Shown here: positions 36,724 through 43,205 of the stretch, one piece after another | How the letters are laid out: each line of letters starts with the position of its first letter | Numbering within the stretch: position 1 is the stretch's first letter | Source of the DNA: Herminiimonas sp. | GTDB taxonomy: Bacteria; Pseudomonadota; Gammaproteobacteria; Burkholderiales; Burkholderiaceae_D | Length of the DNA stretch: 64,000 nucleotides | Reading direction: 5' to 3' | NCBI GenBank assembly: GCA_028292665.1 | Contig: JAQGLW010000113.1 | Location: 42,786-106,785 of the forward strand | Program-made: the position numbers and the translations under genes | The notes under the pieces: model-generated | Database searches by the model: none | What the model saw: the letters and a program-made list of their open reading frames with translations, nothing else | What the model was told of the DNA's origin: nothing

Positions 36724-36762
36724 TATAAAAAGCGGCGTCAAGTCAGAAACTCGTTACGCCGC
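36724..36762 (-). terminator. Terminator or attenuator between rpmF and plsX
   Basis: On the minus strand GCGGCGT (36762..36756) pairs with ACGCCGC (36738..36732) and is followed by five T residues. It is 27 bp downstream of the rpmF stop and would separate the ribosomal-protein transcript from plsX-fab, wholly or partly. Confidence 0.65.
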
Positions 36763-36788
36763 ATTTGGCTTGGAACAACAATTGACGA

Positions 36789-36971
36789 TTATTCGTCGTT
36801 CTTGGTTTTAAGAACCTTGCGACCACGATAGTAGCCGTTCGGGCTGATATGATGACGCATATGGGTTTCGCCCGTGGTCGGCTCGACACCAAGCTGCGGA
36901 GCTACCAGAAAATCGTGCGAACGGTGCATGCCGCGCTTCGATGGGGACTTTTTGTTTTGCTGGACTGCCAT
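36789..36971 (-). CDS. rpmF: 50S ribosomal protein L32
   Basis: L32 of 60 residues, [26 protein letters not shown], with the family ending [17 protein letters not shown]. It lies in the yceD-rpmF-plsX order found in E. coli and most proteobacteria, linking ribosome and lipid synthesis. Confidence 0.98.
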   Translation of the reverse strand: MAVQQNKKSPSKRGMHRSHDFLVAPQLGVEPTTGETHMRHHISPNGYYRGRKVLKTKNDE

Positions 36972-37108
36972 GACGACTCCTAAACCTTAAGTTCTTGAAT
37001 TTTAACACATCCGGTTTGCAAACTCACTGCCAAACCGAGAATCCCTTATTGCATCCTTAATCGAACAAGCCATGCGATGCGACGGCCGGCCATTCGATGC
37101 TGCGGCGC

Positions 37109-37606
37109 TTATTTCTTCAAATTCTTCAATACCGAAAACGGCGAATCCGCTTTCGTATTATTCAGCGCATCCGCTGTTGCCTGGTCGAGGCAAGTCGCAT
37201 GCTTGGGCGATATCGGCAGCGCCAGCAACGCTTCATCCTCGATCAGTCCGATGACATCAAGCGACCTGGATCCGACGATGACATCGATCGTGTCGTCAGC
37301 CAGCAGGTCATCAATTTCATCCGCGCTTGCCTCATCTTTCGCCAGAATCAGAATCGATTCGGAAGCGATGGTGAATGCAAACGGGGCCAAACAGCGCTGA
37401 CACCTTAGCTGCACCACACCGGACACCGACAGCGTCAGCTGCGGATGATCGAGCTTGTCTGCACCGCCTTGCAGCGACCATTGCAAGGTTCCGGACTTAT
37501 TCCCCAATTCCTCAACGAGCCTGGCAAAATCGGAAACTGCGATTTCACCCTCGCGGCGCTCTTTGAGCCGACAAAATTCAAAGCCGTCGATGACGAAAGC
37601 GTTCAT
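37109..37606 (-). CDS. yceD: YceD/DUF177 protein (23S rRNA accumulation protein)
   Basis: A 165-residue protein with the CxxC-type motif LRCQRCLAPFAF and an acidic region DEIDDLLADDTIDVIVGS. It matches DUF177 (YceD), needed for 23S rRNA accumulation in E. coli and in plastids. It lies 137 bp upstream of rpmF and divergent from the Maf/YceF gene. The start at 37606 fits the family N-terminus (a Phe/Ile-rich strand). Confidence 0.9.
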   Translation of the reverse strand: MNAFVIDGFEFCRLKERREGEIAVSDFARLVEELGNKSGTLQWSLQGGADKLDHPQLTLSVSGVVQLRCQRCLAPFAFTIASESILILAKDEASADEIDDLLADDTIDVIVGSRSLDVIGLIEDEALLALPISPKHATCLDQATADALNNTKADSPFSVLKNLKK

Positions 37607-37730
37607 AGGCCAAGCCGAACCCGGAAAACCTGCGATAATAACAGACTTTTCCCTTATTCGTCAAAGCGTTAGCATGCTTTTGATAGAGGATCATTCAAAT
37701 AAAACGTCACACGCAATACAAATTTCGCCC

Positions 37731-38330
37731 ATGCCACCTCACCTGATTCTAGGTTCAAGTTCGAAATACCGCCATGAGCTGTTATCGCGCCTGCGCATTC
37801 CGTTTGATGTAGTCGTACCGGATATTGATGAAACGGCACAACCGGCCGAGGCGCCGGAAGCAACTGCGCTTCGTCTGGCACGACAGAAAGCCGGCGCAAT
37901 TGCCCGTCAGGTTCCGGACGCATTGATTATCGGAGCCGACCAAGTAGCGACGCTCGATGGCAAGCAAATCGGCAAGCCGGGATCGCATGCCAATGCTTTA
38001 AAGCAACTTCAAACAATGCGGGGCCGCCGGGTTACTTTCCATACTGCATTATGTTTATGGGACGGACGCGAAAATCGGTCGGGTCAGCCGGTACAACTCG
38101 AAAATGTGCAGACTTTTGTCACCTTCCGCAATCTGCCCGATGCGGAACTGGATGCCTATCTTCGGATGGAGCAGCCATACGACTGCGCAGGTAGCGCCAA
38201 GAATGAGGGATTAGGCATTGCCATCATCGAAAAGATCGAAAGCACCGACCCCACGGCCCTCACCGGTCTGCCGTTGATCGCATTGACAACCATGCTTCGC
38301 CGTGCCGGCCTGTCTTTCTTTACCGGCTGA
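37731..38330 (+). CDS. yceF: Maf-family nucleotide pyrophosphatase, YceF type
   Basis: Maf proteins hydrolyse modified nucleoside triphosphates; YceF prefers 7-methyl-GTP. The ATG at 37731 gives MPPHLILGSSSKYRHELLSRL, the family start with the substrate-binding SSS-R segment; the frame is open further upstream without support. Other motifs: IGADQVATLDGKQIGKPGS, and YDCAGSAKNEGLGIAIIEKIESTDPTALTGLPL. 199 residues. It is divergent from yceD, unlike the co-directional arrangement in E. coli. Confidence 0.93.
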   Translation: MPPHLILGSSSKYRHELLSRLRIPFDVVVPDIDETAQPAEAPEATALRLARQKAGAIARQVPDALIIGADQVATLDGKQIGKPGSHANALKQLQTMRGRRVTFHTALCLWDGRENRSGQPVQLENVQTFVTFRNLPDAELDAYLRMEQPYDCAGSAKNEGLGIAIIEKIESTDPTALTGLPLIALTTMLRRAGLSFFTG

Positions 38331-38441
38331 ATTACGGTTAAAAGGCATCCGGCATTTCTTGTTTCTTGCTTGCAACTGAAATATTCAACTGCTGATGCCG
38401 TAAACTGCGCCGCAATACCAACGATTTTTTGCCAAAAGAAT

Positions 38442-39194
38442 ATGCCCGGCATTCTCTATCTCATTCCCAACACGCTTGGACAGGCAGACGCCGATCAAAC
38501 CGATCCGCTCGCATTCGTGATTCCATCCGAAGTGCGGGCCATAACGGCCCGGCTCGACTACTTCATCGCCGAAAGCGCGAAAACAACGCGCGCGTTTCTG
38601 AAGCTGATCGCGCCGACACATCCGCTTGCGAAGCCGCTGCAGGAAATCCGTATCAGCGAGCTTGACGTCAATACCGAAGCCGCGATGCTTCCCGCGCTGC
38701 TGGCGCCGCTGTTGGCCGGCGAAGATGCGGGCCTGATTTCCGAAGCCGGAGTACCCGCCGTCGCCGATCCGGGAGCGAACCTGGTGCGTTTGGCGCATCG
38801 CAGCGGCATCACGGTCAAGCCTTTGGTCGGTCCGTCGTCTATTCTTCTTGCGGTGATGGCAAGCGGATTGAACGGTCAGAGTTTTGCATTCAACGGTTAC
38901 CTGCCCATAGATGCCGGGCAGCGTGCGAAGCGCATCAAGGCGCTTGAAGAGCGCTCTCGCCACGAAAAACAAACGCAGCTCTTTATCGAAACGCCTTATC
39001 GCAACAGCGCCTTGCTGGATACGCTCATTGCAACATGTCATCCGAATACGCTGATATCCATCGCGACCGATTTAACCTTGCCATCGGAGTCGATCAAAAC
39101 ACAGACGGCAGACCGATGGAAACGTGATTCGACATCGGGCAAGACGCCGGACTTTCACAAAAAACCTACCGTATTTTTACTGTTGGCGGATTGA
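38442..39194 (+). CDS. RsmI-like SAM-dependent methyltransferase (tetrapyrrole-methylase fold)
   Basis: A 250-residue protein beginning MPGILYLIPNTLGQADADQTDP, different from canonical RsmI, which starts with GTLYLVATPIGN. It keeps GLISEAGVPAVADPGANLVRLAHRSGITVKPLVGPSSILLAVMASGLNGQSFAFNGYLP, the SAM-binding and substrate pocket of the RsmI group. It is the second, shorter RsmI paralogue often annotated simply as SAM-dependent methyltransferase beside yceF in Burkholderiales. The rRNA target is unknown, and 16S C1402 methylation cannot be assumed. Confidence 0.85.
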   Translation: MPGILYLIPNTLGQADADQTDPLAFVIPSEVRAITARLDYFIAESAKTTRAFLKLIAPTHPLAKPLQEIRISELDVNTEAAMLPALLAPLLAGEDAGLISEAGVPAVADPGANLVRLAHRSGITVKPLVGPSSILLAVMASGLNGQSFAFNGYLPIDAGQRAKRIKALEERSRHEKQTQLFIETPYRNSALLDTLIATCHPNTLISIATDLTLPSESIKTQTADRWKRDSTSGKTPDFHKKPTVFLLLAD

Positions 39195-39207
39195 ATAATC
39201 CCATAAT

Positions 39208-39238
39208 GCAAAACGACGGCATTGCGCCGCCGTTTTGC
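39208..39238. terminator. Terminal hairpin of the 39.2-kb non-coding gap
   Basis: Arms 39208-39220 and 39226-39238 form a 13-bp stem with a 5-base loop. One position is an A-C mismatch in plus-strand RNA but a G-U pair in minus-strand RNA, so the hairpin is better formed by the minus transcript. It also lies 14 bp after the plus-strand methyltransferase stop and may end both transcripts. Confidence 0.65.
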
Positions 39239-39373
39239 TCGCCTCAAGATGAGGCATCGAACGAGAAGTTCACGACTCCTCAATGCCGCATCGTCGATGC
39301 GGTAATCATTCCGGTTACAGTGTTATGCCACTCTTCTCTATAACCATTCCCTTTCAGACAAACGTCTAACAGT
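39208..39373 (-). ncRNA. Candidate structured RNA, about 165 nt, unknown family
   Basis: The minus strand of this gap has a promoter (39380-39407) and at least five further hairpins before the terminal one: TTAGAC-GTTT-GTCTGA (39369..39354), GTTAT...ATAAC (39344..39322), CCGCATC-GAC-GATGCGG (39302..39286), GAGGAGT-CGTGA-ACTTCTC (39281..39263) and GCCTCA-TCT-TGAGGC (39255..39241). Three stems (first, fourth and terminal) contain one pair that is G-U on the minus strand and A-C on the plus, which points to selection on minus-strand RNA. It does not fit 6S, tmRNA, 4.5S or RNase P RNA. It lies 79 bp past the sppA stop, so a 3'-UTR-derived RNA is an alternative. Confidence 0.5.
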
Positions 39374-39379
39374 AGTTTT

Positions 39380-39407
39380 ACTATACGACAGTATGGGGAA
39401 ATCGCAA
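39380..39407 (-). promoter_or_regulatory. Sigma-70 promoter of the structured RNA
   Basis: On the minus strand TTGCGA (39407..39402) and TATAGT (39385..39380) are spaced by 16 bp. No protein gene on the minus strand begins downstream before the gap ends, so the promoter would drive only the non-coding RNA. Confidence 0.5.
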
Positions 39408-39452
39408 GAGAAAGATCGGAAAGCCTGATGCCAAGCGCCCTGTTCAGACGCA

Positions 39453-40475
39453 TTAACGCAAACTTGCGTTTGCACCGCCCCAGATCGATTTCAGCGCACC
39501 GGCGCCTGCGGCCGCACCAAATTTCTTCAATACACGTTCCGGCAGTCCTTCATGTTGAGTGTAATCGACGATATCCTCCGCTTTGAGTACATCGCGTGCG
39601 ACACTGTCGACGGTGCCGAAACCATCAGCCAGGCCCATCTCGACCGCCTTGCTGCCGCTCCAGAACAAACCGGAAAACGTGTCGGGAGTTTCTTTCAGGC
39701 GCTTACCGCGACCGCTGCGCACAACCTGGATAAACTGCTGGTGAATTTCATTCAGCATCACCTGCGCATAATCTTTTTGCCTTGGGGATTGCGGACTGAA
39801 CGGATCGAGGAAACCTTTATTTTCGCCGGCAGTCAGCAGACGGCGTTCGACCCCGAGCTTGTCCATCAATCCGGTAAAACCGAAACCATCCATCAGTACG
39901 CCGATCGAACCGACGATGCTCGCCTTGTTGACATAGATCTTGTCCGCGGCTGCGGCAATATAATAGCCGCCTGATGCGCACATTTCTTCAACCACAACGT
40001 ATAAAGGTTTCTGCGGATAAGCCTTGCGCAATCTTGTGATCTCGTCGTTGATCATGCCGGCCTGCACCGGACTGCCGCCCGGACTGTTGATGCGTAATAT
40101 GACGCCGACCGAACCGCTGTCTGCATAGGCTTTGTCAAGCGCGGGAATAACCGCTTCGGCCGCACCGGCGCCGCCCGCTTCGATCGTGCCGTCGATTTCA
40201 ATTAATGCAGTATGCGAACCGACCGATTCCATATCGGTACCGCTGAAATCAAATGCCACCCAGATCGCAAAAACCACAAGCGCCAGCAGTGCCAGCTTGA
40301 AAAAAATGCCCCAGCGGCGGCGCGCACGCTGCTCGCGCAATGCGGCAAATGCAAGCCTTTCCAGCATATCGCGCTCCCAGCCCTCTTTTTTGGACTGGCC
40401 AACCGTGTCTTGCGACGATTGTTGCGTTGAAGTATTTTCGTAATTGTTGTCGTTCATTGTCATCGCTCTTTTCAT
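39453..40475 (-). CDS. sppA: Signal peptide peptidase SppA, 36-kDa type
   Basis: A 340-residue inner-membrane serine protease with one N-terminal helix (WGIFFKLALLALVVFAIWVAF). SppA digests leftover signal peptides with a Ser/Lys dyad; the nucleophile is in VEEMCASGGYYIAAAADKIYVNKASIVGSIGVLMDGFGF. The LRINSPGGSPVQAG motif is typical. Three closely spaced ATGs (40475, 40463, 40457) are possible starts; the first lies 11 bp after the Rieske gene. The first 50 residues are polar, with an NENTSTQQS-type tail. Confidence 0.94.
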   Translation of the reverse strand: MKRAMTMNDNNYENTSTQQSSQDTVGQSKKEGWERDMLERLAFAALREQRARRRWGIFFKLALLALVVFAIWVAFDFSGTDMESVGSHTALIEIDGTIEAGGAGAAEAVIPALDKAYADSGSVGVILRINSPGGSPVQAGMINDEITRLRKAYPQKPLYVVVEEMCASGGYYIAAAADKIYVNKASIVGSIGVLMDGFGFTGLMDKLGVERRLLTAGENKGFLDPFSPQSPRQKDYAQVMLNEIHQQFIQVVRSGRGKRLKETPDTFSGLFWSGSKAVEMGLADGFGTVDSVARDVLKAEDIVDYTQHEGLPERVLKKFGAAAGAGALKSIWGGANASLR

Positions 40476-40486
40476 TCCCTGACAGC

Positions 40487-40858
40487 TTATGCTCTCACAG
40501 GCCTTATATATTCGTCCGGTTCCCAGAATACCTGATTGTCTCGTTCAAACACCATGATTGGGCGCAAACGTCCCCCTCGACAGGGACCGCCTTCGCATCT
40601 GCCGCTCTCCGGTGCATAAATCGCACCGTGCGTGGAGCACATCAGATACAAACCGCCGGATTCGAAGAATTCACCTTCATTCCAGTCCAGCTCTATCGGC
40701 ACATGCGCGCAACGATTCAGATAGGCATAGACAACGCTGTCATATCGCACTGCAAACGCAATAGCGTCTTCGCCGCCCGCGGTGACGGGGAAGCGCACGC
40801 CTTTACCGCCGTCTTCCAGAGCGACGGTATCGCAAATCAGGATGGCGGCGTCGGTCAT
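40487..40858 (-). CDS. Rieske [2Fe-2S] domain protein
   Basis: A small ferredoxin-like protein of 123 residues from the ATG at 40858 (a GTG at 40864 is the alternative). The cluster ligands are Cys and His in NRCAHVPIELDW and in YLMCSTHGAIYAPESGRCEGGPCRGGRLRPI, that is C-x-H and C-x2-H, as in Rieske proteins. It lies between the HAD phosphatase and sppA in a conserved Burkholderiales cluster. The electron partner is unknown. It is probably translated together with the phosphatase, whose stop lies six bases before the ATG. Confidence 0.9.
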   Translation of the reverse strand: MTDAAILICDTVALEDGGKGVRFPVTAGGEDAIAFAVRYDSVVYAYLNRCAHVPIELDWNEGEFFESGGLYLMCSTHGAIYAPESGRCEGGPCRGGRLRPIMVFERDNQVFWEPDEYIRPVRA

Positions 40859-40864
40859 GATCAC

Positions 40865-41524
40865 TCAGGCATTTTCATTCAACCACGCATGCAACTCCGT
40901 TACCGAATCGGCTGCATGAAGCGGATTGAGCACCTGCAGTTCATGCCTGGAATGCGCTCCGTAATGCACTCCGATGCCGGCAGCGCCCGCATTGACCGCC
41001 ATTTGCAAATCGTGCGTGGTATCGCCGATCATTACGGTGCGCTTCATGTCCTGTCCCAGTTCGCGCGTCAGTTCCTGCAGCATCGCAGGATGCGGCTTGG
41101 AAAACGTTTCATCGGCGCAGCGGGTCGCATCGAATAGCGATATCAGCTTGGCCGCATCAAGCGCGCGATTCAATCCGACACGGCTTTTGCCGGTTGCAAC
41201 CGCAAGAAAATATCCCTGCTGCGACAAGTCGGCCAGCATTTCACGTACGCCGTCGAACAGGGTCAGGCCCTGATCCTTGGCCAAGTAGTGATAACGATAC
41301 CGCTCTACCATGCGCGGATAATATTTTGGATCGATGTCCGGTAGCGCCGCCTGCATCGCGTCCTGCAAGCCGAGGCCGATCACATACGATGCCGCTTTAT
41401 TATCGGGAATCGGCAAACCGAGATCCTTGGCGGAAGCCTGGATGCATTTCACGATCGTCGCGGTGCTATCCATCAGTGTGCCATCCCAATCGAACACGAT
41501 CAGATCAAATTGCTTTCTTGCCAT
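40865..41524 (-). CDS. HAD-family phosphatase, phosphoglycolate-phosphatase-like
   Basis: A 219-residue HAD hydrolase. Motif I is FDWDGTLMDSTATIVKCI, motif II lies in AVATGKSRVGLNRAL, motif III around DETFSKPHPAML and motif IV is MIGDTTHDLQMAVNAGAAGIGVHYG. The cap domain helix GLPIPDNKAASYVIGLGLQDAM suggests the Gph/PGP subfamily. Substrate not assignable. It follows rluC by 86 bp and is within an rluC-HAD-Rieske-sppA operon. Confidence 0.88.
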   Translation of the reverse strand: MARKQFDLIVFDWDGTLMDSTATIVKCIQASAKDLGLPIPDNKAASYVIGLGLQDAMQAALPDIDPKYYPRMVERYRYHYLAKDQGLTLFDGVREMLADLSQQGYFLAVATGKSRVGLNRALDAAKLISLFDATRCADETFSKPHPAMLQELTRELGQDMKRTVMIGDTTHDLQMAVNAGAAGIGVHYGAHSRHELQVLNPLHAADSVTELHAWLNENA

Positions 41525-41610
41525 GGTTTCAGACAGTTCGTGCTGTCAGCTCCTTCTCATATTTGTGACGGACCGCTTTTTGTTTGCTCAATTCAGCCGC
41601 TTTGATTCAA

Positions 41611-42618
41611 TCAACCCGGGGATTTTTCCAGACTTTTCAAAAACTTCTCGCATTCCGGGGGCAACGGCGCATTCAATGTAACCGGCTTGCCTGTTTCGGG
41701 ATGCGTGAAAATGATTTGATATGCATGCAAGAACATGCGTTTCAACGCAACTCTCGTACCGTCAGCTTTTTGCAGCGCGCGATTCAGCGCAAAATCGCCG
41801 TACTTGTCATCCCCGGCAATTGCAAACCCGCTGGACGCCAGATGCACTCTGATTTGGTGCGTGCGGCCGGTTTTCAGTTCCGCCTCCAATAATGCAAACG
41901 GACCGTATTTTCGCAATAAATTGAACACGGTATGCGACGCCAGGCCGTCCGATTGCACCCGCACCCGACGTTCGCCATCCGCTGCGTTGTACTTGAAAAG
42001 AGGCAACTTGATATGCTGCCGGGGATTTTGCCAATCTCCCTGCACTAGTACCAAATACCGCTTGTCGACCGAGCCTTCCCGGATTTGCTCATGCAGATTG
42101 GTCAATGCCGACCTTTTCTTGGCAAGCAGCAAGATACCGGACGTGTCCCGATCGAGGCGATGGACCAATTCCAGGAATTTGGCTTGCGGCCGTGCCGCAC
42201 GCAGTTGCTCGATCACACCATAATTGATGCCGGATCCGCCATGCACTGCCACGCCGGCCGGTTTATCGATTACCAGCAAATAATTGTCCTCAAACAATAT
42301 TTTGAATTCGGCGCCGGGAACGGCCTGCGTTGATTTTTCTGCAATACGTACCGGCGGCACACGCACTATATCGCCCTCTTCGAGCCGATAAGTCTGATCG
42401 ATTCGTCCCTTGTTGACACGGACTTCGCCTGAACGCAGTACCCGATAGATATGGCTTTTGGGTACGCCTTTGCAGATGCGCAGCAAAAAATTATCAATCC
42501 GCTGGCCGGCCTCTTCATCGGAAATCGTGATGAGCTGAACTTGAGGAGAGACTTGTGACGGCTGGGAGGGCGCCGGTATTTGGGCCTCTTTCCCAGAAAA
42601 TCTCGCTAAGTCCTTCAT
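41611..42618 (-). CDS. rluC: 23S rRNA pseudouridine synthase RluC
   Basis: RluC makes pseudouridines 955, 2504 and 2580 of 23S rRNA (E. coli numbering). The N-terminal S4-like domain (GQRIDNFLLRICKGVPKSHIYRVLRSGEVRVNKGR) is followed by the catalytic domain with the Asp motif HRLDRDTSGILLLAKK and the C-terminal GRTHQIRVHLASSGFAIAGDDKYGD. 335 residues, with a 30-residue Pro/Gln-rich N-terminal extension. It is divergent from rne across a 587-bp gap, the usual arrangement in proteobacteria. Confidence 0.95.
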   Translation of the reverse strand: MKDLARFSGKEAQIPAPSQPSQVSPQVQLITISDEEAGQRIDNFLLRICKGVPKSHIYRVLRSGEVRVNKGRIDQTYRLEEGDIVRVPPVRIAEKSTQAVPGAEFKILFEDNYLLVIDKPAGVAVHGGSGINYGVIEQLRAARPQAKFLELVHRLDRDTSGILLLAKKRSALTNLHEQIREGSVDKRYLVLVQGDWQNPRQHIKLPLFKYNAADGERRVRVQSDGLASHTVFNLLRKYGPFALLEAELKTGRTHQIRVHLASSGFAIAGDDKYGDFALNRALQKADGTRVALKRMFLHAYQIIFTHPETGKPVTLNAPLPPECEKFLKSLEKSPG

Positions 42619-43205
42619 TTTGAATATATAATTGTTTCGCAGTGGTTACAAAGCCGCTGTTGGTGTAAGAATAAAAAGCACATTCTACACAGTGGCGTCT
42701 CCATCGGCCTCGCCAATTTTGCAAATTCGATGGAAAAGATGTGTACGCACCATCTCTGTGCCAGTCAAGGTTGCACCGTTGTTGTAATCGGATAGCGCGC
42801 AGGGATGCTGGACTGGATTGTTTGGATTGTAAGGATAAGTCCGGCGAGCTTCCCCATATCGGGGAAGCTCGCTGGTTGATGTGGTTGAAACCTGTTTGCC
42901 GATTCTGCTGAACCCCTATGTTTTGTTTGGCTCAACTAAGCTGCTCTTTGCCTGTTATTGTACTCTCTGCGCTCGAATCATTCGATAAGCATGGTACGAA
43001 TCAGGTACGCACTCGGCAATCCGGTCAACTTCATTCGTGCCCAGTTGCGGCAGCAGCGCATTTGCGCTGACCTGCCGCACATCAAGGCAGTTCCCTCCCC
43101 CAAGCACTCCGCCCGCGCGTACATCCCGGTACCGTTGCTGCATCTCATGGCGTGATTCGCCATTGGCAGCATTACAGATGACCTACGGGTCTCGGAGTGA
43201 AAAAA
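42619..43205 (+). promoter_or_regulatory. Long structured leader region of rne (587 bp, no protein gene)
   Basis: The gap between divergent rluC and rne holds no credible ORF but several strong hairpins on the rne strand: 42844-42872 (12-bp perfect stem, 5-base loop), 43047-43078 (GCGGCAG plus CAGCGC stacked stem, 13 bp in all) and 43147-43163 (ATGGCG-TGATT-CGCCAT). In E. coli the rne leader is a cis-acting hairpin region through which RNase E controls its own mRNA. This arrangement looks equivalent but is not homologous at the sequence level as far as I can tell. Confidence 0.5.

Noticed and set aside
39208..39373. 6S, tmRNA, 4.5S or RNase P RNA as identity of the non-coding gap
   Set aside because: The 5' and 3' ends do not pair as in 6S, no tRNA-like ends, no 4.5S core motif and far too short for RNase P RNA.
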